Below are positions 53,388 through 62,221 of a stretch of 64,000 bases of DNA, in pieces. Below the pieces are notes generated by a model. That model had not been told where the DNA came from and ran no database searches. It worked only from the letters and a program-made list of their open reading frames with translations. Positions within the stretch are counted from its first letter, which is position 1, and each line of letters begins with the position of its first letter. The stretch is taken from the NCBI RefSeq assembly GCF_002284575.1, contig NZ_NPKJ01000041.1:124431-188430 (forward strand), in the 5' to 3' direction. The stretch is from Mesorhizobium temperatum. Its GTDB lineage: Bacteria; Pseudomonadota; Alphaproteobacteria; Rhizobiales; Rhizobiaceae. A program made the translations under genes and the position numbers.

Positions 53388-56300
53388 TCGCCAACCTCAT
53401 TGCCTGGTCGACGCGCAACCTGGTTCTTGTCTTCTTCGCCAGCGCGCTCGTGGTCGGGGCAGGCGTCTATGCCGTCAAGATCTTGCCGCTTGACGCCATA
53501 CCCGACCTGTCGGACGTGCAAGTTATCGTCTTCACAGACTATCCGGGCCAGGCTCCGCAAGTTGTCGAGGACCAGGTCACTTATCCACTGACGACTTCGA
53601 TGCTGACCGTGCCGCGCTCGAAGGTGGTCCGCGGTTTCTCGTTCTTCGGAGTGTCCTTCGTCTATGTGATTTTCGAAGACGGCACCGATCTCTACTGGGC
53701 GCGAAGCCGCGTGCTCGAATACCTGAACGCGGCCGCCGGCCGGTTACCAGACGGCGTCGCCCCAACGCTCGGACCCGACGCGACAGGCGTCGGCTGGGTC
53801 TATCAGTATGCCGTCGTCGCCAAGGAACTGTCCCTCGCCGAACTCCGATCCCTTCAGGACTGGGTCGTGCGTTTTGCGGCCTCGAAAGCCGAAGGCGTTT
53901 CGGAGGTCGCGAGCGTCGGAGGCTTCGTCAAGCAGTATTCGATCGTCGTCGATCCGGTGCGGATGCGCGCTCAAGGCGTAACGCTCGCGGAAGTCGGAGA
54001 AGCGGTCCGCACCAGCAACATGGATACCGGCGGGCGCACGGTCGAGATCTCCGAGTTCGAGTTCATGGTGCGCGGGCGCGGCTATCTGAAGAACGTGGTC
54101 GACATAGAGAGCATCGTGCTCAAGACCGTGGGCGGCGTGCCGCTCCGGCTCGGCGACGTGGCCAAGGTCGAGATCGTGCCAGACGAACGCCGAGGCATTG
54201 CCGAACTCAACGGAGAGGGCGAGGTTGCAAGCGGCATCGTGCTGCAACGGGTCGGCGCGAATGCTCTGACCGTCATCGAAAATGCCAAGGAGAGCCTCGC
54301 CGAGATCGAAAAGAGCCTGCCAGGCAATGCCAAGATCGTCCCCGTCTACGACAGGTCGGAACTCATCAACTCTGCGATCGAGACGCTGAGGTCGACGCTG
54401 GTGGAGGAGAGCATCGTGGTCGCTCTCGTCACCATCGTCTTCTTGCTTCACGTCAGAAGCGCGCTGGTGGCGATCATCATGCTGCCGGTCGGCATCCTGA
54501 TGGCCTTCACGGGGATGAAGCTGCTCGGCCTCGGTTCGAACATCATGAGCCTCGGTGGCATTGCCATCGCCATCGGCGCGATGATCGACGCGGCGATCGT
54601 GATGATCGAGAACGCCCACAAGCACCTCGAACGCGCGCCACCGGGCAAGCCCCGCATCGAGGTGCTGGTCAATGCCGCAGCCGAAGTCGGGCCGGCGCTG
54701 TTCTTCAGCCTGCTGATCATCACCGTCTCGTTCCTGCCGATCTTCACGCTTGAAAGCCAGGAAGGCCGGCTGTTCGGGCCGCTGGCGTTCACGAAGACTT
54801 TCGCGATGGCTGCGGCGGCGCTGCTTTCGGTCACGCTCGTGCCCGCTCTGATGGTGGTCTTTGTCCGCGGCCGGATCATCCCCGAACGTCGCAACCCGCT
54901 CAACAGGCTGCTGATCGGTCTCTATCGACCGATCATTGCAGGGGTGTTGAAGGCGAAGACCTTCACTATCCTGCTCGCGATTGCCGCCCTTGCAGTGACC
55001 GTCTGGCCCGCGCGCCAGCTCGGCAGCGAGTTCATGCCGAACCTCGACGAAGGAACGCTGATGTACATGCCGACCACGCTACCAGGCCTGTCCGTCACGA
55101 AAGCCGCCGAACTGATGCAGATGCAGGACCGGATCATCAAGTCATTCCCTGAGGTAGAATCTGTCTTCGGCAAAGCGGGCCGGGCGCAGACCGCGACCGA
55201 CCCCGCGCCGACCGAGATGTTCGAAACGATCATCAATCTCAAGCCGAAATTAGAATGGCGGGCAGGCGTTACGTCCGAGAGCCTGAAGACGGAAATGGAT
55301 GCCGCGCTGCAGTTCCCGGGCGTCTCGAACGCGTGGACTATGCCGATCCGCGCCCGCATCGACATGCTGTCGACGGGCATACGAACTCCGGTAGGCGTCA
55401 AGGTCTACGGGTCTGATCTCGGCGAAATGGAAAATGTCGCGCGCCAGATCGAGGCGGTGCTGCGGGCCGTGCCTGGCACGTCGAGCGCCTATGCCGAGCG
55501 GGTGATTGGCGGCTACTATCTTGACATCCTGCCTAATCGGACCGCCTTGGGTCGCTACGGCCTGTCGGTTGGCGACGTCCAGGACGTGATCGCCGTGGCG
55601 CTCGGCGCAAAGGTCATTACGTCCACTGTCGAGGGCCGTGAACGGTATGGCGTTGCGATCCGCTATCCACGCGCCCTCAGAAGCGATCCTGGCGCGATCG
55701 CTAGGGACGTGCAGATTGCGCTGCCCGGCGGTGGCTCTGTGCCGCTCGGCGAGGTTGCCAAGGTCGAACTCACGCGCGGCGCGACCTCGATCCGCACCGA
55801 GAACGGACAACTTGCCGTCTATATCTTCGTTGACATCGCCGGCCGTGATCTCGGCGGCTATGTCAGCGAGGCGCAACAGGCGGTTGCCGCCGAGATAAAG
55901 CTGCCGCCGGGCTATTCGGTCGCCTGGAGCGGGCAGTTCGAATATCTCGAACGTGCCCAGGCGCGGCTGAAGATCGTCGTGCCGCTAACGCTCGCGCTCA
56001 TCTTCCTGCTGCTCTACCTCAACTTCCGGGCGCTAACCGAGACGCTGATCGTCATGCTGTCGCTGCCCTTCGCTATCGTCGGCGGCATCTGGATGATGTG
56101 GTGGCTGGGCTTCAATATGTCGGTCGCGGTTGCGGTGGGCTTCATTGCGCTCGCGGGCGTGGCTGCCGAAACCGGGGTCATCATGCTTATCTATCTCGAC
56201 AACGCGTGGAGCGAAGTGAGGGCCAGATGTGCGGCCCAGAAGCGAAGTTTGACCAAGACAGATCTCAACGGGGCGATCATGTTCGGTGCCGTCGAGCGCG

Positions 56301-56551
56301 TACGCCCGAAGATGATGACGGTCGTCGCCATCATGGCGGGCTTGCTGCCCATCCTGTGGAGCACCGGAACCGGATCGGAGGTCATGCAGCGAATAGCCGT
56401 GCCGATGATCGGCGGCATGATTTCTTCATCGATCCTGACGCTCGTGGTGATCCCGGCCGTCTACGGGATCGTCAAGGGCTGGCGGTTGCCGAGGCGAAGT
56501 GCAGTCGAAGAGCCAAGCGCAGACGCTCAGCTGAAGTTGGCTGCGGAATAG
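53384..56551 (+). CDS. cusA: CusA-type heavy-metal RND pump
   Basis: 1055 residues, 12 membrane helices. Family features: VTYPLTTSMLTVPRSKVVRG, GVGWVYQYAVV and the HME signature GAMIDAAIVMIENAHKHLE (~395-413). The C-terminal half has GVAAETGVIMLIYLDNAWSE (~925) and RVRPKMMTVVAIMAGLLPIL. Proton-driven export of Cu(I)/Ag(I) from periplasm or cytosol. The clustering with CusF, CusB and copper oxidases supports copper rather than cobalt/zinc/cadmium. Confidence 0.95.
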   Translation: MIANLIAWSTRNLVLVFFASALVVGAGVYAVKILPLDAIPDLSDVQVIVFTDYPGQAPQVVEDQVTYPLTTSMLTVPRSKVVRGFSFFGVSFVYVIFEDGTDLYWARSRVLEYLNAAAGRLPDGVAPTLGPDATGVGWVYQYAVVAKELSLAELRSLQDWVVRFAASKAEGVSEVASVGGFVKQYSIVVDPVRMRAQGVTLAEVGEAVRTSNMDTGGRTVEISEFEFMVRGRGYLKNVVDIESIVLKTVGGVPLRLGDVAKVEIVPDERRGIAELNGEGEVASGIVLQRVGANALTVIENAKESLAEIEKSLPGNAKIVPVYDRSELINSAIETLRSTLVEESIVVALVTIVFLLHVRSALVAIIMLPVGILMAFTGMKLLGLGSNIMSLGGIAIAIGAMIDAAIVMIENAHKHLERAPPGKPRIEVLVNAAAEVGPALFFSLLIITVSFLPIFTLESQEGRLFGPLAFTKTFAMAAAALLSVTLVPALMVVFVRGRIIPERRNPLNRLLIGLYRPIIAGVLKAKTFTILLAIAALAVTVWPARQLGSEFMPNLDEGTLMYMPTTLPGLSVTKAAELMQMQDRIIKSFPEVESVFGKAGRAQTATDPAPTEMFETIINLKPKLEWRAGVTSESLKTEMDAALQFPGVSNAWTMPIRARIDMLSTGIRTPVGVKVYGSDLGEMENVARQIEAVLRAVPGTSSAYAERVIGGYYLDILPNRTALGRYGLSVGDVQDVIAVALGAKVITSTVEGRERYGVAIRYPRALRSDPGAIARDVQIALPGGGSVPLGEVAKVELTRGATSIRTENGQLAVYIFVDIAGRDLGGYVSEAQQAVAAEIKLPPGYSVAWSGQFEYLERAQARLKIVVPLTLALIFLLLYLNFRALTETLIVMLSLPFAIVGGIWMMWWLGFNMSVAVAVGFIALAGVAAETGVIMLIYLDNAWSEVRARCAAQKRSLTKTDLNGAIMFGAVERVRPKMMTVVAIMAGLLPILWSTGTGSEVMQRIAVPMIGGMISSSILTLVVIPAVYGIVKGWRLPRRSAVEEPSADAQLKLAAE

Positions 56552-56559
56552 GCTCCAAA

Positions 56560-56676
56560 ATGATGCATCAGATGATGTCAGGCGGCATGTGGGGCATGGG
56601 CGTAGCAGGCTTCATCCTCCTCGCTCTGGTCGTTCTCGCGATCGCCGCCTTGATCAAGTTCCTGTTTTTCAGATGA
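56560..56676 (+). CDS. 38-residue Met/His-rich single-helix membrane peptide
   Basis: Starts 9 bases after the cusA stop with no strong ribosome site. MMHQMMSGGMWGMG is followed by one membrane helix (VAGFILLALVVLAIAALIKF) and LFFR. The Met/His head facing a membrane helix suggests a small accessory subunit or copper-binding peptide of the pump. Below the length of most gene callers, but it is conserved in style with small proteins of metal operons. Confidence 0.6.
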   Translation: MMHQMMSGGMWGMGVAGFILLALVVLAIAALIKFLFFR

Positions 56677-56690
56677 CAATCACGGTAAAC

Positions 56691-56720
56691 GAGGGCGCGC
56701 GGTCTGAACCGCGCGCCCTC
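56691..56720. terminator. Strong bidirectional terminator hairpin
   Basis: GAGGGCGCGCGGT (56691-56703) and ACCGCGCGCCCTC (56708-56720) form a perfect 13-bp stem with loop CTGA. It lies between the convergent cusA operon and the Csp-like gene, and can end both transcripts. Confidence 0.8.
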
Positions 56721-56731
56721 ACACGAGTCTT

Positions 56732-57064
56732 CTAGGCCGCCATTTCCCGGCAGCTCTCTGCGCAGCGGCGGCAGGCCTCGACGCATTCCTGCATGTCGCC
56801 AATGCGCTCGCAATCATCCGCACATTCGTTGCAGATCTCAGCGCATTCGCCACAGGTATGCTTGTGGTGCTCGGAACCAATGAGCATGAAATGCGCCGAG
56901 GTCCGGCAGATCTCGGCGCACGCCATCATCAACGTGAAGTGCTGCTTTTCGGTGTGTTTTCCACCCAGTTCAAGGCAGTGGCCCATCGCGGTCGAAAGGC
57001 ATACGGAATAGCAGTGCAGGCATTCGTCGATACAGCTTTTCATTTCGGGGCTAAGGTGATGCAT
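56732..57064 (-). CDS. Four-helix copper-storage protein (Csp/DUF326-like)
   Basis: 110 residues, no signal peptide. Regularly spaced Cys along helices: SCIDECLHCYSVC, GHCLELGG, MACAEICRTSAHFM, HTCGECAEICNECADDCERI and ECVEACRRCAESCREMAA, with 14 Cys and several His. This matches cytosolic Csp3-type proteins that store Cu(I) in the core of a helical bundle. AAAGGA precedes the ATG. Confidence 0.92.
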   Translation of the reverse strand: MHHLSPEMKSCIDECLHCYSVCLSTAMGHCLELGGKHTEKQHFTLMMACAEICRTSAHFMLIGSEHHKHTCGECAEICNECADDCERIGDMQECVEACRRCAESCREMAA

Positions 57065-57116
57065 GGAGGGTGTCCTTTCTTCGAGTCTAGGAGCGCCCTA
57101 CGGCGCCTCCTGACGA

Positions 57117-57569
57117 TCACTTTGCGTTCGCCTCAAGCCACTGCTTGAACTCGCCGATTTCCTTGGTCTGGGCGTCGATGATCGTCTGAGCCATCTTCTT
57201 GGCTTCGTCATTGTCGCCGTATTTCAGCTCGATTTGGGCCATGTCGATCGCGCCTTGGTGATGCGCGATCATCCCGCAAGCGAAGGCGACATCAGGGTCT
57301 TTGGCAATCATGCCTTGCATCATGGCAGGATGCATCTTCATCATCGCCGTCATGTTGGCCTTGTGCGCTTCATCCATGCCCGACATGTCAATGCCGGCCA
57401 TTCCTGGCATGGTGTGCCCCGCTGATGCGCCTTCAGCCTGACCGCATTGTTTCGGCAAGGGCGTTGGCGCTACATCCACAGGCTGGTCAGAGGATTGCTG
57501 AGGGAACACTGCCGAGGGGAAACCCGAGAGCAGCAGTGCCGTGGCGACCGTGAGTTTGGTATTGGCCAT
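57117..57569 (-). CDS. DUF305 periplasmic protein
   Basis: 150 residues with a signal peptide (LTVATALLLSGFPSAVFPQ). The DUF305 core has a Met/His-rich front (GHTMPGMAGIDMSGMDEAHK, MMKMHPAMMQGMIAKDPDVA) and the conserved FACGMIAHHQGAIDMAQIEL. Ferritin-like four-helix proteins with a proposed metal-binding role, frequent in copper clusters. AGGAGA precedes the ATG. It follows the reverse-strand gene at 57651 in order. Confidence 0.9.
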   Translation of the reverse strand: MANTKLTVATALLLSGFPSAVFPQQSSDQPVDVAPTPLPKQCGQAEGASAGHTMPGMAGIDMSGMDEAHKANMTAMMKMHPAMMQGMIAKDPDVAFACGMIAHHQGAIDMAQIELKYGDNDEAKKMAQTIIDAQTKEIGEFKQWLEANAK

Positions 57570-57650
57570 AATTCATCTCCTGAAATGCTTGAACTATTGA
57601 CGCGAGGCGCAAAAGTCTCGCCTCGGCGCCGGCTCGTGGCATGAATCCCT

Positions 57651-58022
57651 TTATGGTTTTGGAGGTCGGTCCAATCGGTTAGGGATCCTCGAGCTAGGCA
57701 GACCGGCTGCTTCGATGCGGACAGATGATTTCAGTTCCGGGCTGGGCAGAGTCGCCGCAACAGCCGTGAAACCGGCCATGCAGTGGAGCGCCGAACAGCA
57801 ATGCGCGGCGCGATGGCTGGTATCCGCGCAAGGGTCAGCGGCACCCGCCTCGCTTGCCTGTGCCGCGACCTGCGGCATTTGAAATGCCGCGCTAGGAGAT
57901 AGATGATCGTGGTCCAGCGCGTTGGCGAGCTGCGCTTCAGACAGAAGAAAACCAGCAGCGAAGCAGACGAAAAAAGCTGCCTTCGCCCGACGAAGAACGC
58001 GCAATAGTGCAACCCATGACAT
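57651..58022 (-). CDS. Small Cys/His-containing secreted protein
   Basis: 123 residues. A hydrophobic N-terminus (AAFFVCFAAGFLLSEAQLAN) is followed by a segment with DHDHLSPS and ADPCADTSHRAAHCCSALHC. No domain recognised. Same general design as the proteins at 45703 and 50998: N-terminal helix, then His and Cys. Possibly a copper-sensing leader or periplasmic chelator; inference only. Confidence 0.6.
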   Translation of the reverse strand: MSWVALLRVLRRAKAAFFVCFAAGFLLSEAQLANALDHDHLSPSAAFQMPQVAAQASEAGAADPCADTSHRAAHCCSALHCMAGFTAVAATLPSPELKSSVRIEAAGLPSSRIPNRLDRPPKP

Positions 58023-58091
58023 GCTGCGTAACGGAAGCGCGGAAACTTTGTTCCGATGCGGCGGGCGCCGGTGTAGATGGAGCGGCCGCTT

Positions 58092-58619
58092 CTAACGCTG
58101 CGGAGCCCTCGACCCCTCATGCTGCTTGCGCCACCCGTACGGGGTCAGGCCCCGCGGCTTGTATAGCGACAGCGCCACGGGTACGAGCAACACCAGCAGC
58201 CCTCCCGCGGCGTGGATCACAGGCGATATCCGCAGCTCCCGGAGATCAGCGATGGAAAACGTCGTCTCTGCCGCGATGTCTGCCAAATAACCAATCAGAT
58301 TCAGCTGAAGCAGCAGGACGACGGTGACAAGAATATTCAGCAGAAGCTTCGCCAGGACCCAGTAGTGCCGGAACAGGCCCCAATTGGTGCCCAGCGACTG
58401 GACAAGCCCGGTGACCAATGAGGCGAGAACCAACGGGACGATGACGTACCAGGCGGTCAACTCCATCGCGAGATAGGCGGCGCGCACCATCTGCAGATCC
58501 TTGCTGGCCAAGCCGGCGACGGCGAGAGCCAGGAAGCCGGCGACCGCGCCGAGCGTGCCGACCGAGGACGTGATATGCGCGGTGAGCGCGAACTTTCGAA
58601 GGCCGGGTGTCATGGTCAT
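58092..58619 (-). CDS. Four-helix membrane protein (DUF2269-like)
   Basis: 175 residues from the ATG at 58619, which overlaps the stop of the upstream small gene (ATGA). Four membrane helices, with AHITSSVGTLGAVAGFLALA near the start and ARHYWVLAK-like GLFRHYWVLAKLLLNILVTV in the third. A lone His in the first helix recalls membrane proteins of the DUF2269 type. Likely part of a two-gene unit with the 59-residue protein, and probably under the divergent TetR gene. Confidence 0.75.
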   Translation of the reverse strand: MTMTPGLRKFALTAHITSSVGTLGAVAGFLALAVAGLASKDLQMVRAAYLAMELTAWYVIVPLVLASLVTGLVQSLGTNWGLFRHYWVLAKLLLNILVTVVLLLQLNLIGYLADIAAETTFSIADLRELRISPVIHAAGGLLVLLVPVALSLYKPRGLTPYGWRKQHEGSRAPQR

Positions 58620-58795
58620 CGCTGTTGCATGCCAGGCTCTGTAACGCTGGAGGACGGCAGGTGCCGACCGGGGCCGTGGGGCCCGCCGACGCCCGTGAAG
58701 ACCACAGCGATAATCAGCAGGACCAGGACGATCGCGATGATCCCCGAAACTTTCACCCAGCGGGGTGCGCCGGGATAAGGAGGTGGGTCGGCCAT
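58616..58795 (-). CDS. 59-residue single-helix membrane protein
   Basis: From the ATG at 58795 with AGGAGA upstream. Cytosolic MADPPPYPGAPRWVKVSG, one helix (IIAIVLVLLIIAVVFTGVGG), then GPHGPGRHLPSSSVTEPG. Resembles small Pro/His-tailed proteins seen beside copper genes. It overlaps the DUF2269-like gene. Confidence 0.7.
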   Translation of the reverse strand: MADPPPYPGAPRWVKVSGIIAIVLVLLIIAVVFTGVGGPHGPGRHLPSSSVTEPGMQQR

Positions 58796-58866
58796 GGGCG
58801 TCTCCTGCGTCGTGCGGGGTGGTCGCGTTTTCATGACACGAAGATTTTATCGACACAGTATGTCTC

Positions 58867-58881
58867 CATCAAGTCTTGATG
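58867..58881. promoter_or_regulatory. Probable operator between divergent TetR and membrane-protein genes
   Basis: CATCAAG-T-CTTGATG is a perfect 7-bp inverted repeat with one central base, 44 bases before the TetR start and 72 before the 59-residue gene. A TetR dimer site is the simplest reading. Confidence 0.6.
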
Positions 58882-58924
58882 TCTCGTATCTCGACACGGC
58901 TGCTACGTCACGTATATTGGGACG

Positions 58925-59551
58925 GTGCCGAAGTTATGGAACGAAACAATCGATGCGCACCGCCGCGCGGTGCGCGACGCGACCTTGGACACCACCGCGG
59001 CGCTGGTGGCCAAGCACGGGCTGCTGTCGGTTACGATGGCGAAAATCGCCGAGGAGACCGGAATAGGTCGCGCGACGCTTTACAAGTACTTCCCGGACGT
59101 CGAAGCAATCCTCATCGCCTGGCATGAACGTCAGGTGGCCAGTCACCTTGAACATCTCACTGCAATTCGGGACCAGGCTGGCGACGCCGGTGAGCGGCTA
59201 GAGGCGGTACTTGAGGCCTACGCGTTCATTTCACACGAGCACCATGGCACCGAACTCGCAGCACGCCTGCATCGAGGCGAACACATCGTCAAGGCGCAGC
59301 ATCATCTCCATCAGCTCATCCGCGATCTGCTGGCCGAGGGTGCAGCGACGGGCGATCTCCGGGACGACGTCGCGCCTGACGAGCTTGCGACCTATTGCCT
59401 CCACGCCCTCATGGCAGCCAGCAGCCTGCCATCCAAGGCCGCGGTCCGCCGACTTGTTACGGTCACTCTGGCCGGGTTGAAACCTCCGCGTCGGTCAGAC
59501 GGCGGGCTGGGCTGCGCAGACTTGTCCGATGCACCGCAATCCCGGTCCTGA
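58925..59551 (+). CDS. TetR family transcriptional regulator
   Basis: 208 residues from GTG. HTH ~20-65: LDTTAALVAKHGLLSVTMAK, IAEETGIGRATLYKYFPDVE and AILIAWHERQ. The C-terminal ligand domain has several His (HLEHLTAIR, ISHEHHGTE, AQHHLHQLIR), which could bind metal, although this is only suggestive. Divergent from the DUF2269-like operon. Confidence 0.92.
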   Translation: MPKLWNETIDAHRRAVRDATLDTTAALVAKHGLLSVTMAKIAEETGIGRATLYKYFPDVEAILIAWHERQVASHLEHLTAIRDQAGDAGERLEAVLEAYAFISHEHHGTELAARLHRGEHIVKAQHHLHQLIRDLLAEGAATGDLRDDVAPDELATYCLHALMAASSLPSKAAVRRLVTVTLAGLKPPRRSDGGLGCADLSDAPQSRS

Positions 59552-59596
59552 TATCATGCCCGTCATGATGCTAAGGGCGAAGTTGGAGGCGACGAG

Positions 59597-60457
59597 ATGA
59601 AACAACTACTGGGAATTCTCGTCGCGAGTCTGATTGCGGCGACGTCGACCGGATCGGCTGCAGGTGCCGAGGCCGTCTCGGTTTCGCAACTGAAGGAGCA
59701 TACCCACATCCACGGGCTGGCCGTAGATAGGGAGAATTCCGGCAAGCTCCTGATAGCGACCCACCACGGACTCTTTCGCGCCGGGTCGGACGGAAAGGCA
59801 GAGCTCATTTCGCCGGTGCAGGATTTTATGGGGTTCACGCCGGACCCATCCGACCCGAGGTCGCTCTACGCCAGCGGGCACCCGGCGGGTGGGGGCAATC
59901 TCGGGTTCATCGCCTCAGCCGACAACGGCGTCACCTGGAATCAGGTTTCGCCGGGAGCAGACGGCCCGGTCGACTTTCACCAGATGACGGTCAGCTCGGC
60001 CGATCCTCAGGTTCTCTACGGCGCCTACGGCGCGCTACAGGTAAGCCGCGATGCCGGGAAGACATGGTCGGTGGTTGGACTGCTGCCTGAAAAGCTGATC
60101 GACCTCGCCGCATCGGCAAAGGACGCCGACACGATTTACGCCGCGACTGAAGGAGGCCTGTCGGTCAGCAGGAACGGGGGCTTGACCTGGGAAACGGTCG
60201 TCGATGGCGCGCCCGTCAGTCTCGTTGAGGTGACGGCCGACGGTTCCGTCTACGCGTTCGTGGTGGGACGAGGACTTGTCCGGTCCGCGGAGGCTGCTCT
60301 GAACTTCGCGCCACTTTCCAGCGGCTTGAGTGACCGAATCCTGCTGCATCTCGCGGTCGATCCGGCCGACAAGGATCGGATATTCGTGGCGTCTCACCAA
60401 GGTGACATCCTGGCCAGCACCGACGGCGGCGTCAACTGGACCGAACTCGGTCGTTGA
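59597..60457 (+). CDS. Secreted BNR/beta-propeller repeat protein
   Basis: 286 residues with signal peptide LLGILVASLIAATSTGSAAG. Asp-box (BNR) repeats occur at ASADNGVTWNQV, VSRDAGKTWSVV, VSRNGGLTWETV and ASTDGGVNWTEL, as in sortilin/sialidase-like propellers. These proteins are common next to copper and cytochrome genes, with unknown role. The Asp boxes are structural and do not show enzyme activity. The next gene starts 12 bases later. Confidence 0.85.
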   Translation: MKQLLGILVASLIAATSTGSAAGAEAVSVSQLKEHTHIHGLAVDRENSGKLLIATHHGLFRAGSDGKAELISPVQDFMGFTPDPSDPRSLYASGHPAGGGNLGFIASADNGVTWNQVSPGADGPVDFHQMTVSSADPQVLYGAYGALQVSRDAGKTWSVVGLLPEKLIDLAASAKDADTIYAATEGGLSVSRNGGLTWETVVDGAPVSLVEVTADGSVYAFVVGRGLVRSAEAALNFAPLSSGLSDRILLHLAVDPADKDRIFVASHQGDILASTDGGVNWTELGR

Positions 60458-60469
60458 TGCGGTGACACA

Positions 60470-60961
60470 GTGGATCGTAGGGTGACTGGAAAGCTGGCGC
60501 TGGGGCTTGCTCTTGCCGCCTTGGTGGCGGTCTGCGTGGTTCTTGTTTTCGGCGGCAAGTCGGGCGGGATCCTCAAGCCCGACGATGCCCGTGTCATCGC
60601 GCGCGGCGAGGCCGTTTACGTGGCGCATTGCGCCTCTTGCCATGGCAAGAACCTCGAAGGTCAACCGGGCTGGAAAGCGCAGGACAAGGATGGATTCCTT
60701 CCGGCCCCGCCCCACGACGAAAGCGGTCACACCTGGCACCACCCGGACACACTGCTGTTCAGGATAACGAAACTCGGCGTCGCCGAAGCCGCCAACCTCA
60801 AGGATTATAAAACGCGGATGCCAGCTTTCGGGGGAATCCTGACCGACGCCGATATCATCGCGGCCTTGTCCTACATCAAGTCGCGCTGGCCGGACGACAT
60901 GCGCCGTCGCCACGACGAACTGAACCGCGTCTTCGCGCGGCGGGAATCGTCCGCACGATGA
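60470..60961 (+). CDS. Membrane-anchored c-type cytochrome
   Basis: 163 residues from GTG. N-terminal anchor/signal ([20 protein letters not shown]), heme motif CASCHG (~54-59), and the axial Met likely in [20 protein letters not shown]. One heme. It may be the electron acceptor for a copper oxidase or act with the propeller protein. [17 protein letters not shown] is a charged tail. Confidence 0.9.
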   Translation: MDRRVTGKLALGLALAALVAVCVVLVFGGKSGGILKPDDARVIARGEAVYVAHCASCHGKNLEGQPGWKAQDKDGFLPAPPHDESGHTWHHPDTLLFRITKLGVAEAANLKDYKTRMPAFGGILTDADIIAALSYIKSRWPDDMRRRHDELNRVFARRESSAR

Positions 60962-60980
60962 GCCGCATGGTGGCGGCACA

Positions 60981-61523
60981 TCATCGCCGGCGGGCAAGCT
61001 CCCGATAAAACGCCTCCGGCGTAACGGCTATTTCCGACGCAACATGATGCCAGCGTCCCTTGGGCGGCAAGACGCCGCCGTTGCATGCGATCCAGGCACT
61101 AACTCTCGCCGCGACGGATTTCAGGGACAATATCTCGGCCCGCGTTCGCGTCCGGTGGACCTCGCCTGCCAAGTGTCGCAGCAGTGCGGAGGCCAGCGCG
61201 CGATCGTTTTCGAGCACCGCCATGGCCCTGGTGATCGGCACGGCGCGCACGATCGATTCCTCACCGGCCAACGCATCGCAATGGTATCGATCCGCAAACA
61301 GCGAAGCCTCGGCCAGGATCGAAGCCGAGCCGGCACGCTGCAACGTCAGCAGGAACCCGTCGGGAAGTGCCCGGACAAGGCGCAGTTCTCCCGCGATGAC
61401 CAGGAAGAGCGATAGCACCGGGTCGTCCATACGAAACAGGGCGCTGCCGGCAGGGAGAGATTGCTCGCGTTCCGCGAGTTCGAGGAATCGCTCGAAGAGG
61501 AGGTCCGACATGATCGCAATCAT
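60981..61523 (-). CDS. Crp/Fnr family regulator
   Basis: 180 residues, shorter than the usual ~230. The cNMP-type domain is present (LPAGSALFRMDDPVLSLFLV, GSASILAEASLFADRYHCDA) and the long helix LENDRALASALLRHLAGEVH. The C-terminal HTH seems compact: HHVASEIAVTPEAFYRELAR ends the protein. The wing is missing, so DNA binding may be altered. Divergent from the Spy-like gene. Confidence 0.82.
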   Translation of the reverse strand: MIAIMSDLLFERFLELAEREQSLPAGSALFRMDDPVLSLFLVIAGELRLVRALPDGFLLTLQRAGSASILAEASLFADRYHCDALAGEESIVRAVPITRAMAVLENDRALASALLRHLAGEVHRTRTRAEILSLKSVAARVSAWIACNGGVLPPKGRWHHVASEIAVTPEAFYRELARRR

Positions 61524-61583
61524 GTTTCAGTTCCTGCGGCTGTGTCAAATGTCGCAAGACAAAGAAACGCCGGAGATCGCTCG

Positions 61584-62150
61584 ATGAACCGCATTGCCGT
61601 GCTGTCCCTCATGCTGGCTTTACTTGCCGTCCCTCACGGGCTGGCGCAGCAGCATGGCGGCATCAATCACAAGGCCACTGAAGGAAGGGACAAAACCGCT
61701 TCGTCTTATTCCGGGATGGAGACACGCCGCGTGAAGGCGCTCTCGGGCGAGCAGATTGCTGATCTTTTGGCCGGGCGAGGGATGGGTCTGGCGCTGGCGG
61801 CCGAACTCAATTCCTATCCGGGTCCGTCACATGTCCTCGAACTCCGGCATGCTCTTGGCCTCACCGATGAACAGGCGTCGCGGACCAAGGCCCTGCTGGA
61901 TCAGATGAAGGCAGAAACGATCCCGCTCGGAAGACTGGTCATCGAGAAAGAGACCGAACTGGACCGCTTGTTTTCCGAACGAAAGATGACGTCGGCGCAC
62001 CTCGCTGAAATGACAAAAACCATCGCCGACGTGCAAGGCGCGCTACGGACAGCGCACCTGCGCTATCATCTCGAGATGGCCGAATTGCTTACCCCTGAGC
62101 AGATCCGCCGGTACTCACAGCTTCGCGGATACTCTGGGCAGGTCGATTGA
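61584..62150 (+). CDS. Periplasmic Spy/CpxP-like protein
   Basis: 188 residues from the ATG at 61584. The signal peptide ends at HGLAQQHGG. Core helices: LRHALGLTDEQASRTKALLD then QMKAETIPLGRLVIEKETEL and LAEMTKTIADVQGALRTAHL. The LTPEQ near the end (ELLTPEQIRRYSQLRGY) matches the LTxxQ motif of Spy/CpxP/ZraP. Likely a periplasmic chaperone or metal-stress sensor. Confidence 0.85.
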   Translation: MNRIAVLSLMLALLAVPHGLAQQHGGINHKATEGRDKTASSYSGMETRRVKALSGEQIADLLAGRGMGLALAAELNSYPGPSHVLELRHALGLTDEQASRTKALLDQMKAETIPLGRLVIEKETELDRLFSERKMTSAHLAEMTKTIADVQGALRTAHLRYHLEMAELLTPEQIRRYSQLRGYSGQVD

Positions 62151-62221
62151 ACAGGCCTGTTGACGGCCCGCGGCCGTGATCCTGATGGAAATACGCACGC
62201 ACCTGGTTTCATCAGCGGACA

